From: Cupriavidus taiwanensis
Lineage (GTDB): Bacteria; Pseudomonadota; Gammaproteobacteria; Burkholderiales; Burkholderiaceae
Direction: 5' to 3'
Length of the DNA: 64,000 nt
Assembly: GCF_900250075.1 (NCBI RefSeq)
Contig: NZ_LT977070.1
Coordinates: 124,001 to 188,000, forward strand
Part shown: positions 35,025-44,868 of the stretch, in pieces
Position numbering within the stretch: the first letter of the stretch is position 1
Layout of the letters: each line of letters starts with the position of its first letter
Position numbers and translations under genes: made by a program
The notes under the pieces: model-generated
What the model saw: only the letters and a program-made list of their open reading frames with translations
Databases searched by the model: none
What the model was told of the DNA's origin: nothing

Positions 35025-36715
35025 CAAGCGCTTGTAGCCGCTGTCACCGGCACCGGACTGGCTTGCGCCAGCGCCTGCGCCGGGCTTGCCACGTCGGTGG
35101 CCAGGCCGCGCTGCCGGCGGTCTTCGCGGATCATGTCGCTGGCGCGCTCGGCAATCATGATGGTCGGCGAGTTGGTGTTGCCCGAGGTGATCAGCGGCAT
35201 CACCGAGGCATCGACCACGCGCAGCCCCTGCACCCCCAGCACGCGCAGCCGATGGTCGACCACCGCCATGGGATCGTCGGCGCGGCCCATCTTGCAGGTG
35301 CCCACAGGATGAAAGATGGTGGTGCCGATATTGCCGGCGGCCTCGGCCAGTTCCTCGTCGCTCTGGAAGGCTGGCCCCGGCAGCCATTCCTCGGGCCGGT
35401 ACGGTGCCAGCGCCGGCGACGCGACAATGCGGCGCGTAAGCCGGATCGAATCGGCGGCGACCTTGCGGTCCTCGTCGGTCGACAGGTAGTTGGGCGCGAT
35501 CACCGGGGCCTGGCGGAAGTCAGCGCTGCCGGCATGCACGCTGCCGCGCGAGGTCGGGCGCAGGTTGCAGGCGCTGGCGGTAAAGGCGTTGAAGGCGTGG
35601 AGCGGATCGCCAAATTTGTCCAGCGACAATGGCTGCACGTGGTACTCGATATTCGGCCGCGACTGCGCCGGATCCGAGCGCGCGAACGCGCCCAGCTGCG
35701 ATGGCGCCATGCTCATCGGCCCGCTCTGGTTGAAGGCGTACTGCACGCCGATGCAGAACTTGCCCCACAGGCTGGCGGCGCGCGTGTTCAGCGTGCGCAC
35801 GCCGTTGACCTTGACCACGCTGCGCAGCTGCAGGTGGTCCTGCAGGTTCTCGCCCACGCCCGGCAGCGCGTGGCGCACCGGAATGCCCAGCGCCTGCAGC
35901 CGTTCGGCCTGTCCGATGCCGGACAGCTCGAGCAATTGCGGCGTGTTGACCGCGCCGGCGGCGAGGATCACCTCGAGCGTGGCCGCCGCCGCGTGCGCGC
36001 CGCCGCCGCCCAGATAGTTGACGCCGGTGCAGCGGCGCCCGTCGAAGCTCAGCCCGCTCACCTGCGCGCCGGTGACGATGGTCAGGTTGGGCCGCTCCGA
36101 GGCCCGCCGCAGGAACGCCTTGGCGGTATTCCAGCGGATGCCGCGGCGCTGGTTCACTTCGAAATAGCCGACGCCGAAATTGTCGCCGCGGTTGAAGTCG
36201 TCGGTGCGCGGGATGCCCGCCTGCTCGGCGGCGTCGGCAAAGCGCTCCAGGATGTCCCAGCGCAGCCGCTGCCCTTCCACGCGCCATTCGCCGCCGGCGC
36301 CGTGGAATTCGCTAGGGCCGCGGTGATGGTCTTCGCTGCGCTTGAACAGCGGCAGCACATTGTCCCAGCGCCAGCCGTCGTCGCCGGTCAGCCGCGCCCA
36401 CTCGTCATAGTCCTCGCGCTGGCCGCGCATGTAGATCATGCCGTTGATCGACGAGCAGCCGCCCAGCACGCGACCGCGCGGATAACCCAGCGAGCGCCCG
36501 TTCAGCCCCGCTTCGGCTTCGGTGCGATAGAGCCAGTCGGTGCGCGGGTTGCCGATGCAGTAGAGATAGCCCACCGGGATGTGGATCCAGTGGTAATCGT
36601 CCTTGCCGCCGGCTTCCAGCAGCAGCACGCTGACGTCCGGGTCCTGCGTCAGCCGGTTCGCCAGGACACAGCCGGCCGAACCGGCCCCCACGATGATGTA
36701 GTCGAATGTCTCCAT
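35024..36715 (-). CDS. hpdH: GMC oxidoreductase, probable FAD-dependent 3-hydroxypropionate dehydrogenase
   Basis: A 563-residue flavoprotein of the glucose-methanol-choline family. Seen: FAD-binding DYIIVGAGSAGCVLANRL at the N terminus, GMC signature 1 GRVLGGCSSINGMIYMRGQR near 80, signature 2 AAGAVNTPQLLELSGIG near 262, and the catalytic His/Asn region FHPVGTCKMG and SGNTNSPTIMIAERASDMIR. By itself it could be annotated as choline dehydrogenase. Its partner mmsA and the divergent LysR gene match the known hpdH-mmsA-hpdR arrangement of Cupriavidus and Pseudomonas, in which this enzyme oxidises 3-hydroxypropionate to malonate semialdehyde. It lies 26 bases after mmsA. Confidence 0.78.
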   Translation of the reverse strand: METFDYIIVGAGSAGCVLANRLTQDPDVSVLLLEAGGKDDYHWIHIPVGYLYCIGNPRTDWLYRTEAEAGLNGRSLGYPRGRVLGGCSSINGMIYMRGQREDYDEWARLTGDDGWRWDNVLPLFKRSEDHHRGPSEFHGAGGEWRVEGQRLRWDILERFADAAEQAGIPRTDDFNRGDNFGVGYFEVNQRRGIRWNTAKAFLRRASERPNLTIVTGAQVSGLSFDGRRCTGVNYLGGGGAHAAAATLEVILAAGAVNTPQLLELSGIGQAERLQALGIPVRHALPGVGENLQDHLQLRSVVKVNGVRTLNTRAASLWGKFCIGVQYAFNQSGPMSMAPSQLGAFARSDPAQSRPNIEYHVQPLSLDKFGDPLHAFNAFTASACNLRPTSRGSVHAGSADFRQAPVIAPNYLSTDEDRKVAADSIRLTRRIVASPALAPYRPEEWLPGPAFQSDEELAEAAGNIGTTIFHPVGTCKMGRADDPMAVVDHRLRVLGVQGLRVVDASVMPLITSGNTNSPTIMIAERASDMIREDRRQRGLATDVASPAQALAQASPVPVTAATSA

Positions 36716-36741
36716 GGCGCTTGTTATGGTGATGGTCGGGT

Positions 36742-38268
36742 TTATTTCGCCACCGGCATGGTGAACTCCGCGCCCTTGGCAATCGAATCAGGCCAGCGCT
36801 GCATCACGCTCTTGTAGCGCGTGTAGAAGCGCACGCCCTCTTCGCCATAGGCATGGTGGTCGCCGAACAGCGAGCGCTTCCAGCCGCCGAACGAATGCCA
36901 CGCCATCGGCACCGGGATCGGCACGTTGATGCCGACCATGCCGACCTGGATCTGCCGCGCGAACGCGCGCGCGATGCCGCCGTCGCTGGTATAGCACGAC
37001 ACGCCGTTGCCGTACTCGTGCGCGTTGATCAGCGCCACCGCCTCGGCAAAGTCATGCACCCGCACCACCGACAGCACCGGGCCGAAGATCTCTTCCTTGT
37101 AGATCGTCATCTCCGGCGTCACATGGTCGAACAGCGTGCCGCCGACATAGAAGCCGTTCTCGTGCCCCTCGACGCGGTGGCCGCGGCCATCGGTCACCAG
37201 CGTCGCGCCCTCGGCCACACCCTTGGCGATATAGCCTTCGACCTTGGCCTTGTGCGCGCCGGTGACCAGCGGCCCCATCTCGGCATCGGCCTCCATGCCG
37301 TTGCGGATCTTCAGCGCGCGCGCGCGTTCGGCCAGGCGCGGCACCAGCTGGTCGGCCACCTCGCCGACCGCCACCGCCACCGAAATCGCCATGCAGCGCT
37401 CGCCGGCCGAGCCAAAGGCCGCGCCGATCAGCGCGTCGACGGCCTGGTCCAGGTCCGCGTCGGGCATCACCACCAGGTGGTTCTTGGCCCCGCCCAGGGC
37501 CTGCACGCGCTTGCCGTGATTCGTGCCTTCGGTGTAGATGTACTCGGCGATCGGGGTCGAGCCGACGAACGACAGCGCCTGCACGTCCGGATGCGCAAGC
37601 AGCGCGTCGACCGCTTCCTTGTCGCCCTGCACCACGTTGAACACGCCGTCGGGCAGGCCGGCCTGGCGCAGCAAATCCGCTATCAGCAGGCTCGGCGACG
37701 GATCGCGCTCGGACGGCTTGAGCACGAAGGTATTGCCGCACGCCAGCGCCACCGGGAACATCCACATCGGCACCATCACCGGGAAGTTGAACGGCGTGAT
37801 GCCGGCCACCACGCCCAGCGGCTGGCGCAGGTTCCAGTTGTCGATGCCGCCGCCGATGTTGTCGGTGAAATCGGTCTTGAGCAGGTTGGGGATGCCGCAG
37901 GCGAACTCCACCACCTCGATGCCGCGCGTGACCTCGCCCTTGGCATCCGAGAACACCTTGCCGTGCTCGCGCGTGATCAGCGCGGCGAGGTCGTCGTGAT
38001 GCTGGTCCAGCAGTTCCTTGAACCTGAACAGGATGCGCGCGCGGCGCAGCGGCGGGGTGTCGGCCCACGCCGGGAAGGCGGCCTTGGCGGCGGCGACGGC
38101 ATCGGCCACGTCCTGCGCGGTGCCCAGCGCGACGCGCGCGGACACTTCGCCGGTGGCGGGGTTGAATACGTCGGCCAGGCGCTGCGAGGCGCCACGGGTC
38201 TGCCGGCCCGCAATGCTGTGGCCGATGATGGCCTGCACCGCGCTGGCCTCTGCAAGGATGTCTTCCAC
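36742..38268 (-). CDS. mmsA: CoA-acylating methylmalonate/malonate-semialdehyde dehydrogenase MmsA
   Basis: A 508-residue aldehyde dehydrogenase of the MmsA type, which turns (methyl)malonate semialdehyde into acetyl- or propionyl-CoA with NAD and CoA. Marks: [20 protein letters not shown] near 158, catalytic cysteine in [12 protein letters not shown] near 290, and [13 protein letters not shown] near 400; the arginine pair that binds the carboxylate fits the family. It is the first gene of mmsA-hpdH and is divergent from the LysR regulator. It serves valine, beta-alanine and 3-hydroxypropionate breakdown. Confidence 0.92.
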   Translation of the reverse strand: MEDILAEASAVQAIIGHSIAGRQTRGASQRLADVFNPATGEVSARVALGTAQDVADAVAAAKAAFPAWADTPPLRRARILFRFKELLDQHHDDLAALITREHGKVFSDAKGEVTRGIEVVEFACGIPNLLKTDFTDNIGGGIDNWNLRQPLGVVAGITPFNFPVMVPMWMFPVALACGNTFVLKPSERDPSPSLLIADLLRQAGLPDGVFNVVQGDKEAVDALLAHPDVQALSFVGSTPIAEYIYTEGTNHGKRVQALGGAKNHLVVMPDADLDQAVDALIGAAFGSAGERCMAISVAVAVGEVADQLVPRLAERARALKIRNGMEADAEMGPLVTGAHKAKVEGYIAKGVAEGATLVTDGRGHRVEGHENGFYVGGTLFDHVTPEMTIYKEEIFGPVLSVVRVHDFAEAVALINAHEYGNGVSCYTSDGGIARAFARQIQVGMVGINVPIPVPMAWHSFGGWKRSLFGDHHAYGEEGVRFYTRYKSVMQRWPDSIAKGAEFTMPVAK

Positions 38269-38467
38269 TTCCGCTCCTGAATGCTGGTTCTCCGGGCGCT
38301 GCGGCCCGCTCGGTCAGCCCGATCCATCTTTGCGTCCGGTGAAGACGCTGCCGCGCAGCGTCGCGCACCGGCCGCCCCACGTATGCCGTGCGGCACAAGA
38401 CTCTGGGCCATGGTTGAGCGCAAGCTTGGTGCAGTTGCGCGGCCCCGTCCAATGATTTATCGTCAAT

Positions 38468-38495
38468 CGCAATATAAGCCGCGCAAAATATTGCG
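38468..38495. promoter_or_regulatory. Dyad operator between mmsA and the LysR gene
   Basis: CGCAATAT-12-ATATTGCG is a perfect 8+8 inverted repeat about 25 bases before the LysR gene start and 200 before mmsA. Such spacing and AT-rich half sites fit a LysR-type activator site controlling both directions. Confidence 0.65.
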
Positions 38496-38521
38496 GCGCA
38501 ACACCTTACTGCTTCCGCCCC

Positions 38522-39409
38522 GTGGACCTCCATCACCTGCGCGCCTTTGTCGCCGTCGCGCGCGAAGGCAACCTGACCCGCGCCGCACAGCGCCTGCACC
38601 TGACGCAGCCAGCGGTCAGCCTGCAGCTGAAGGCGCTGCAGTCGGCGTGGCGCATCCGGCTGTTCGAGCGCACCGCGGCGGGCCTGACGCTGACCGCCGA
38701 TGGCGCCGCGCTGTTGCCGCTGGCCGAGCGCATCCTCGATGGCGTGGGCGACCTGCAGCACACCGTCAACGCCATGCATCACACCGTGCGCGGGCGGCTG
38801 GCGATCGGCACCATCCTCGATCCGGAATTCACCCGGCTGGGCCCGATGCTGCGCATGCTGGTCGAGCGCCATCCGCAGATCGGCACCGAGCTGCGCCACG
38901 GCATGTCGGGCTGGGTGCTGCAGCAGATACGCAGCGGCGCGCTCGATGTGGGCTTCTACCTTGGCCAGCCATCCGAAGCAGGCTTCCATGCGCTGACACT
39001 GACGCCGTTCTCGTATTACGTAGTCGCGCCCAAAGGCTGGAAGGAGCGCACCGCGCTGCGCTCGTGGGCGCAACTGGCGACGCTGCCATGGATCTGGACC
39101 CCGCCCGAGTCGGCGCACAACCGGCTGCTGTCGGCGCATTTCGCACAGGCAGGCGTGGATCCGGCCACTGTGCCCAAGGTGGCGCACGTCGACCAGGAAG
39201 CGTCGATGCGCGACCTGGTGCGCTCCGGCGTGGGGCTGTCGCTGGTGCGCGATGCGATCGCGCTGCGCGAGTCGCATGCGCACGGCCTGGTGATCGTCGA
39301 AGGGGTCTCGGTGCAGACCGAGCTGACGCTGGTCTGCCTGGCCGCGCGCCGCGACGACCCGGTGGTTGCGGCGGTGTTCGGCGTGGCCGAGTCCGTATTC
39401 CGTACCTAG
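38522..39409 (+). CDS. hpdR: LysR family regulator of the 3-hydroxypropionate cluster (HpdR/MmsR-like)
   Basis: A 295-residue LysR protein with the N-terminal winged helix MDLHHLRAFVAVAREGNLTR then AAQRLHLTQPAVSLQLKAL, and an effector domain from about residue 90. The start is GTG, directly before the conserved DLHHLRAF. It is divergent from mmsA-hpdH; in C. necator and Pseudomonas such regulators activate these genes in response to 3-hydroxypropionate. The symbol is given by context. Its stop codon overlaps that of the convergent hydrolase gene in the palindrome CTAG. Confidence 0.78.
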   Translation: MDLHHLRAFVAVAREGNLTRAAQRLHLTQPAVSLQLKALQSAWRIRLFERTAAGLTLTADGAALLPLAERILDGVGDLQHTVNAMHHTVRGRLAIGTILDPEFTRLGPMLRMLVERHPQIGTELRHGMSGWVLQQIRSGALDVGFYLGQPSEAGFHALTLTPFSYYVVAPKGWKERTALRSWAQLATLPWIWTPPESAHNRLLSAHFAQAGVDPATVPKVAHVDQEASMRDLVRSGVGLSLVRDAIALRESHAHGLVIVEGVSVQTELTLVCLAARRDDPVVAAVFGVAESVFRT

Positions 39410-40338
39410 CGCTGCGGGCGCTCCAGCCGGCGCTGCAGCCAGCCTGTCAGTGCCGCGAACACTTCGCCGCGCAGCGGCTGCGCTTCATTGAAGATCTCGT
39501 GGTAGCCCTGGTCGAACCAGACTTGTTCGCGCAGGTCGGGCGGCGCGCTGTCGAAGAAGGCGCGGCTGCCGGCCGGGTCGACCACGCGATCGGCGCCGCC
39601 GACCAGCATCAGCATGGGCGCCTCCAGCAGCGCCGCGTCGGCCTGCGCCTGCGCCATGCCGCGGATAAATCCTTCGAGCACGCCGGCGGTGATGGTGGTC
39701 TGCACCAGCGGATCGGCGCGGTAGGCGGCGACCACCGCCGGGTCATGCGACAGGTGCCGCGCATCGATCGGATTGGGCACGCGCAGCCGCGGCGCCAGCG
39801 TCAGCAGCACGCGGTGCAGCGCCAGCGCCGGCCGCGACAGCCGCAGTGCCAGGGCCGGCGACGACAGCACCAGCGCGCGCACCGGCCGCACCCGCGCGGT
39901 GGCAAAGCGCGCCGCGATCAGCCCGCCCATGCTGTGGCCGAGCAGGATCGGCAATTCATGCCAGCCCGGCACCGCGGCATCGTAGATTTCGGCGAGGTCG
40001 TTAAGGTACGCGTCCGGATGGTCCGCGACCATGCGCGCGCCGCCGCTGGCGCCGTGGCCGCGCAGGTCGAAGGCGCGCACGCGCAGCCCCAGGCCGCACA
40101 GCAGATCGGCGACATGCTGGTAGCGGCCGGCGTGTTCGGCAAGTCCGTGCACCAGCAGCACCGAGCCGAGCGGTTCGGCAAAGCGTGCCGGGTCGGGTTG
40201 CCAGGTGCGGAGCAAGAGTTCGGTGCCGTCGCGCATGCGCTGGCGGCTCTGCACCGGCGCATGGGTCCCCGCCGGGCTCGCGGCGGGCTTGCTGGCAACG
40301 CCGGCCAGGGCCGGCTCGTCCGTCATCGGCTGTTCCAT
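39406..40338 (-). CDS. Alpha/beta hydrolase, monoacylglycerol lipase-like
   Basis: A 310-residue hydrolase of the serine aminopeptidase S33/monoglyceride lipase group. Catalytic marks: VLLVHGLAEHAGRYQHVADL (oxyanion region), nucleophile elbow LGHSMGGLIAARF, the acid in LVGGADRVVDPAGS, and the histidine in GYHEIFNE. These match bacterial monoacylglycerol lipases or lysophospholipases; the true substrate is unknown. The start MEQPMTDEP follows an AGGAGA at about 10 bases. A 30-residue low-complexity N terminus precedes the core. Confidence 0.85.
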   Translation of the reverse strand: MEQPMTDEPALAGVASKPAASPAGTHAPVQSRQRMRDGTELLLRTWQPDPARFAEPLGSVLLVHGLAEHAGRYQHVADLLCGLGLRVRAFDLRGHGASGGARMVADHPDAYLNDLAEIYDAAVPGWHELPILLGHSMGGLIAARFATARVRPVRALVLSSPALALRLSRPALALHRVLLTLAPRLRVPNPIDARHLSHDPAVVAAYRADPLVQTTITAGVLEGFIRGMAQAQADAALLEAPMLMLVGGADRVVDPAGSRAFFDSAPPDLREQVWFDQGYHEIFNEAQPLRGEVFAALTGWLQRRLERPQR

Positions 40339-40474
40339 TTGCACAGGTCTCCTGCAGGCGCGCGCGGGCCAGGCGCGACGCCAGCGATCGTTGTTGTTAT
40401 GGAGTCCGCTGCGCCGGCGCGTGCCGGCCCTGCCATGGCTACAACCGGGGCTTGAACCCTCGCTTGACCATCGC

Positions 40475-40885
40475 CTAGCCGTGGCAGGCCGGCACGTCAG
40501 GCTGCGCCATGTCGGCCAGGATCGGGCAGTCCGGCCGGTCGTCGCCACTGCAGTGCTGCGCCAGTTCGCGCAGCGTGTCGCGCATCGCCGCCAGTTCGGC
40601 GATGCGCTGCTCCAGGTCGGCCACGTGCCGCAGCGTCAGCGCCTTGACGTCGGCGCTGGCGCGGTCGCGGTCGTGCCACAGCGACAGCAGGTTGCGGATC
40701 TCGTCGAGCGAAAATCCCAGATTACGGGCCCGCCGCACGAAGCGCAAGGTATGCACCGCGCGTTCGTCATAGCGGCGGTAGCCGCCTTCGGTGCGCGGCG
40801 GCGCCGCCACCAGCCCGATCGATTCATAGTGGCGGATCATCTTGGCCGATACGCCCGAGGCCTGTGCCGCTTCGCCGATATTCAT
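40475..40885 (-). CDS. cueR: Copper-responsive MerR-type regulator CueR
   Basis: A 136-residue activator. The N-terminal DNA-binding domain is [20 protein letters not shown] then [20 protein letters not shown]. The metal site is diagnostic for Cu(I)/Ag(I)/Au(I): the two C-terminal cysteines in [12 protein letters not shown] (C-x7-C) and a serine, not cysteine, in [11 protein letters not shown]. It overlaps the copA stop by 4 bases (ATGA), so copA and cueR are co-translated. It probably acts on two dyads in the copA/copZ intergenic region. Confidence 0.95.
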   Translation of the reverse strand: MNIGEAAQASGVSAKMIRHYESIGLVAAPPRTEGGYRRYDERAVHTLRFVRRARNLGFSLDEIRNLLSLWHDRDRASADVKALTLRHVADLEQRIAELAAMRDTLRELAQHCSGDDRPDCPILADMAQPDVPACHG

Positions 40886-43413
40886 TTTTCGACTCCTTGC
40901 GCAGCGGCGGACGCCCCCGCGGCGGCGGTGCCGGCCTGGGCATGCCAGCGGCGCAGCAGCAGCGCATTGCCGACCACGCTGACGCTGGAGAACGCCATCG
41001 CCGCGCCCGCCACCACCGGATTGAGCATGCCGGCCGCGGCCAGCGGGATCCCCACCACGTTATAGAAAAAGGCCCAGAACAGGTTCTGGCGGATCTTGAG
41101 CACGGTGCGGTGCGAGACCGCCAGCGCATCGGCCACCAGCGCCGGGTCGCCACGCATCAGCGTGATGCCGGCGGCGTGCATGGCGACGTCGGTGCCGGTC
41201 GACATGGCAATGCCGACATCGGCCGCGGCCAGCGCCGGCGCATCGTTGATGCCGTCGCCCACCATCGCCACCACCGCGCCATCGCGGCCCAGAGCCTGCA
41301 CCCGCGCCGCCTTGTCTTCGGGCAGGACTTCGGCCTGCACGTCGTCCAGCCCCAGCGCCTGCGCCACGCGCGCCGCGGCGCCGGCGTTGTCGCCGGTCAG
41401 CATCACCGTGCGCACGCCGGCGGCGCGCAGCCTGGCGATCGCCGCCGGCGCGCCCGGCTTGATGGCATCGCCGAACGCAACCAGCCCGGCCACGCGCGGC
41501 GGCGTGGTCTGCACCAGCCACGACACGGTGCGGCCTTCCGACTGCAGCTGATCCGCGATCGCGGCCAGCGCGCCGGCCGGCGCGCCCAGCGACACGCGCA
41601 GGCGCTCGCTGCCCAGTTGCAGGGCCTGGCCGTCGACCACGCCGGCAATGCCGCGGCCCGGCAGGGCCTGCACGCCGCTGGCCGGTGGCACGGCGATGCC
41701 GCGCGCCTGCGCCGCGGCCAGCACGGCCCGCGCCAGCGGATGCTCGCTGCCGGCCTGCAGCGCGGCCAGCAGCGCCAGCAACGCGCTGCCGTCGGCGTCG
41801 GCAGGATCGGCCGCATGCAGCGCCACCACTTCGGGCTTGCCCACCGTCAGCGTGCCGGTCTTGTCGAACGCCACCACCCCCACCCGGTGCGCCACTTCCA
41901 GCGCCTCGGCGTCCTTGATCAGGATGCCGGCGCGCGCGCCGGCGCCGGTGCCGGCCATGATCGCGGTGGGCGTGGCCAGCCCCAGCGCGCACGGGCAGGC
42001 GATCACCAGCACCGCCACGGCATTGAGCAGCGCCGCCTCCCAGTCGCCGGCAAGGAGGCCCCAGCCCAGCACGGTCACCAGCGCAATCGCCAGCACCACC
42101 GGCACGAACACCGCGCTGACCCGGTCGACCAGGCGCTGGATCGGCGCCTTGGCCGCCTGCGCGTGCTCGACCATGCGGATGATGCGCGCGAGCACGGTCT
42201 CGGCGCCCACCGCCACGGTGCGTGCCACCAGCAGGCCTTCGAAATTGATGGCGCCGCCGGTGATGCGGTCGCCGGGCTGCTTCGGCACCGGCAGGCTTTC
42301 GCCGGTCAGCATCGATTCGTCGGCATGGCTGGTGCCTTCGACCACCTCGGCGTCCACCGGGATGCGCTCGCCGGGCCGCACCACGATTTCATCGCCGACG
42401 GTCACGGCGGACAGCGGCACGCTCTGCTCGAGGCCGCCGCGCCGCACCCGCGCGGTGTCGGGACGCAACGCCGCCAGCGCGCGGATGGCATCGGCGGTCT
42501 GGCGCTTGGCACGCGTTTCCAACCACTTGCCCAGGCGCACCAGCGTGATCACCACCGCCGCGCTCTCGAAGTACAGGTGCGGCATGGCATCGGCTGGCGT
42601 GCGCCACATCAGCCACAGCGACAACCCATAGGCGGCCGTGGTGCCCAGCGCCACCAGCAGGTCCATATTGCCCGCGCCGGCGCGCACCGCCTTCCATCCC
42701 GCCTTGTAGAAGCGCCAGCCGAACACGAACTGCACCGGCGTGGCCAGCAGCCACTGCACCCACGCCGGCAGCATCCAGTGCACGCCGAACCATTCCAGCA
42801 CCATCGGCGCCACCAGCGGCAACGACAGCGCCGCCGAGATCGCCACCGGCCAGGGGCCATCCCAGAAGGCGGGACGCGTAGCCTGCCCCGGCTGGCCGGG
42901 CCGGGCCCCGGCGCCCGCCTGCGCCGCATCCGCCACCGGTGTCGCACCATAGCCGGCGCGCGCGACCGCGACCGCCAGCGCCGCGGCATCGGTGGCGCCG
43001 CGCAGCAGCGTCACGCTGGCGCGCTCGGTCGCCAGGTTGACGGTGGCCTCGACCACGCCCGGCACGGCGCGCAGCGCCTTTTCGACCCGCGCCACGCACG
43101 AGGCGCAGGTCATGTCGGCGATATGCAGTGCGATCGTGTCGTGGGGCACGGCGTAGCCGGCGTCGGCCACGGCCCGCGCGGCGGCGGGCAGCACCGCGGC
43201 GGACGCCGCGCGCAGCGTGGCGGCCTCGGTGGCCAGGTTGACGGCCACGTCGCGCACACCCGGCACCTTGGCCAGGGCCTTTTCGACGCGTCCGACACAG
43301 GAGGCGCAGGTCATGCCTTCGACCGGCAGCCGCCACTCCGGCATGGCGTCGGCGGGCGGGTTGAGGTCCGTGCGGACCGGTTGGGAAGCGAGCACAGCGC
43401 TGGAATCTGGCAT
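40882..43413 (-). CDS. copA: Copper-exporting P1B-type ATPase CopA
   Basis: An 843-residue Cu(I) pump of the inner membrane. Two N-terminal metal-binding domains carry [14 protein letters not shown] (near residue 33) and [14 protein letters not shown] (near 100). The membrane CPC motif is [17 protein letters not shown], the phosphorylated aspartate lies in [14 protein letters not shown], the actuator loop in [15 protein letters not shown], and the ATP-binding HP motif in [31 protein letters not shown] closes the hinge. It leads the operon copA-cueR, and is divergent from the chaperone copZ. Confidence 0.97.
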   Translation of the reverse strand: MPDSSAVLASQPVRTDLNPPADAMPEWRLPVEGMTCASCVGRVEKALAKVPGVRDVAVNLATEAATLRAASAAVLPAAARAVADAGYAVPHDTIALHIADMTCASCVARVEKALRAVPGVVEATVNLATERASVTLLRGATDAAALAVAVARAGYGATPVADAAQAGAGARPGQPGQATRPAFWDGPWPVAISAALSLPLVAPMVLEWFGVHWMLPAWVQWLLATPVQFVFGWRFYKAGWKAVRAGAGNMDLLVALGTTAAYGLSLWLMWRTPADAMPHLYFESAAVVITLVRLGKWLETRAKRQTADAIRALAALRPDTARVRRGGLEQSVPLSAVTVGDEIVVRPGERIPVDAEVVEGTSHADESMLTGESLPVPKQPGDRITGGAINFEGLLVARTVAVGAETVLARIIRMVEHAQAAKAPIQRLVDRVSAVFVPVVLAIALVTVLGWGLLAGDWEAALLNAVAVLVIACPCALGLATPTAIMAGTGAGARAGILIKDAEALEVAHRVGVVAFDKTGTLTVGKPEVVALHAADPADADGSALLALLAALQAGSEHPLARAVLAAAQARGIAVPPASGVQALPGRGIAGVVDGQALQLGSERLRVSLGAPAGALAAIADQLQSEGRTVSWLVQTTPPRVAGLVAFGDAIKPGAPAAIARLRAAGVRTVMLTGDNAGAAARVAQALGLDDVQAEVLPEDKAARVQALGRDGAVVAMVGDGINDAPALAAADVGIAMSTGTDVAMHAAGITLMRGDPALVADALAVSHRTVLKIRQNLFWAFFYNVVGIPLAAAGMLNPVVAGAAMAFSSVSVVGNALLLRRWHAQAGTAAAGASAAAQGVEK

Positions 43414-43445
43414 GGTTCTGAGTCATCCACAGTGTCGATGTCAGC

Positions 43446-43476
43446 ATCATGGACCTTACCATGATTGGAAGGTCAA
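43446..43476 (-). promoter_or_regulatory. CueR-type promoter of copA
   Basis: On the minus strand -35 TTGACC and -10 CATGAT are 19 bases apart, the stretched spacing of MerR-family promoters. Between them lies the dyad GACCTTCC-6-GGTAAGGTC, matching the CueR consensus. Confidence 0.82.
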
Positions 43477-43525
43477 GCCCTGCTGCAGATGCCGCCGGCG
43501 CCACCTCAGCAGCAGAAATTTCCCC

Positions 43526-43556
43526 TTGCGCTTCCCATCGTGGCAAGGTTCAAACT
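43526..43556 (+). promoter_or_regulatory. CueR-type promoter of copZ
   Basis: On the plus strand -35 TTGCGC and -10 CAAACT are again 19 bases apart, with an imperfect dyad (CTTCCC-atcgt-GGCAAGG) between them. It lies about 55 bases upstream of the copZ start. Confidence 0.65.
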
Positions 43557-43609
43557 GTGTCTGTCGCGGCCCGATGCCGCGTTTCCATCCCGTTCAGGAG
43601 TGTTCCAAC

Positions 43610-43810
43610 ATGATCCAGTTCCAGGTAGAAGGCATGACGTGCAACCACTGCGTCGGCGCCATCACGCGCGCGGTGCTCGCCGTCGACCCCGCCGCGCGCG
43701 TCAGCGCGGACGTGCCGGCCCAGTCCGTGCGCGTCGACAGTGCCGCCGACGCGCAGGCGTTGCGCGAGGCGATCGAGGACGCCGGCTATCCGGTCAGGTC
43801 GGTGGCCTGA
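43610..43810 (+). CDS. copZ: Copper chaperone CopZ (heavy-metal-associated domain protein)
   Basis: A 66-residue protein that is one HMA domain: MIQFQVEGMTCNHCVGAITR carries the MxCxxC copper motif (residues 9-14), and the C terminus EAIEDAGYPVRSVA is the last strand. It carries Cu(I) to CopA. The ATG has an AGGAG 10 bases upstream. It is divergent from copA and has its own CueR-type promoter; a terminator follows. Confidence 0.93.
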   Translation: MIQFQVEGMTCNHCVGAITRAVLAVDPAARVSADVPAQSVRVDSAADAQALREAIEDAGYPVRSVA

Positions 43811-43827
43811 GCCGTCGCCTCGCCAGC

Positions 43828-43854
43828 AAAAAGGGCGCCCCCGGCGCCCTTTTC
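43828..43854. terminator. Bidirectional terminator between copZ and ompW
   Basis: AAAAAGGGCGCC-ccc-GGCGCCCTTTTC; A and T tracts on both sides suit the two convergent genes. Confidence 0.9.
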
Positions 43855-43876
43855 TTCAGCCTGCCGTATGCCGCGC

Positions 43877-44599
43877 TCAGAAGCGGTAGCCCACGTTCAG
43901 GTACGTCACCACCGGATCGATCTTGATCTTGGTGTGCGACTGGATCGTCACCGGTCCCGCCTGGGTGGTGAACGACGCCCGGGTCGACAGCGGCACGTAG
44001 GACACCGACAGCCCGACGAACCACTTCTCGTTGATGGCATAGTTGGCGCCGATATTGAACACCGGATTCCACGACGGCTTGGCGCTCGCGGTCATGCGCG
44101 CGCCCGGCGCGAACTCGTGGTTGACGAAGTTCTGGTTGGTAATGGTCTCGTCGGTGAACCAGGTGTAGTTCACGCCGATGCCGACATAGGGTCGGAATTT
44201 GGTCTTGGCGTCGAAGAAGTGGTACTTGACCACCAGCGCCGGGCTCCACTGCTTGACCGAGCCGAGCTTGCCGTACTGGGCGTAGTTGCCGGTGCCCTTG
44301 ACATCATGCTTCGGCGGAATGCCCGCGACGATCTCGCCGGAGATGTTGTCGGTAAAGTAGTGGGTGAAGGCGAGGCCCAGGGTGTCGGCGGCCTCGATTT
44401 CCGCGCCGGTATTCGGCCGGGTGATGCCTACCGGGCGGCCGCTGATGCTGTCCACGGTCAGCGGATCGGCGGAGCTGTTCGGCATCACGCGGAACCAGCC
44501 CATGCTGACGATATTGCTGCCCGCGGACTGCGCGTGTGCGGCTCCGGTCAGCGCCATCACGGCGCCCGCGGCCAGCATCTTCTTATAGGTCGATTTCAT
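43877..44599 (-). CDS. ompW: Outer membrane protein OmpW
   Basis: A 240-residue porin-like protein of the OmpW family: eight-stranded beta barrel with a hydrophobic channel. Signal peptide MKSTYKKMLAAGAVMALTGA then AHAQ. Family segments are ADTLGLAFTHYFTDNISGEI, VVKYHFFDAKTKFRPYVGIG and VNYTWFTDE; the protein ends in the aromatic-rich strand PVVTYLNVGYRF whose final F marks outer membrane insertion. The ATG follows a GAGGAGTAAGAGG ribosome binding site. OmpW proteins are often tied to hydrophobic compound uptake or stress. Confidence 0.93.
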   Translation of the reverse strand: MKSTYKKMLAAGAVMALTGAAHAQSAGSNIVSMGWFRVMPNSSADPLTVDSISGRPVGITRPNTGAEIEAADTLGLAFTHYFTDNISGEIVAGIPPKHDVKGTGNYAQYGKLGSVKQWSPALVVKYHFFDAKTKFRPYVGIGVNYTWFTDETITNQNFVNHEFAPGARMTASAKPSWNPVFNIGANYAINEKWFVGLSVSYVPLSTRASFTTQAGPVTIQSHTKIKIDPVVTYLNVGYRF

Positions 44600-44715
44600 A
44601 ATCCTCTTACTCCTCTTTCGGTAACTGCCGCGTGCATTATCCGGCGAGCCCGCGCGGGGTTGTTTCATCAATGACACGGATTCGTAGAGGCGGCCCCCTA
44701 AAGGAAGGGTTAACC

Positions 44716-44820
44716 ATGAAAAAATGGGGCGGCAGCGGCTCCCCGGACCACCGTCCGCAGCATCCACGCAACGGTTTATGCCACACGCCGGAAAAAGCCC
44801 TCACGTGGAAGCGGTTTTAG
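44716..44820 (+). CDS. Possible small protein (34 residues)
   Basis: A short frame starting MKKWGGSGSPDHRPQHPRNG and ending TWKRF, with AAGGAAGG 7 bases before its ATG. It faces away from ompW and towards the sulfatase gene. No family was recognised and it may be chance. Confidence 0.2.
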   Translation: MKKWGGSGSPDHRPQHPRNGLCHTPEKALTWKRF

Positions 44821-44868
44821 GCGCGAGGTGCGCAACAGCGGCCGCGCGCCTGGCCTGCGCGCCATCCG

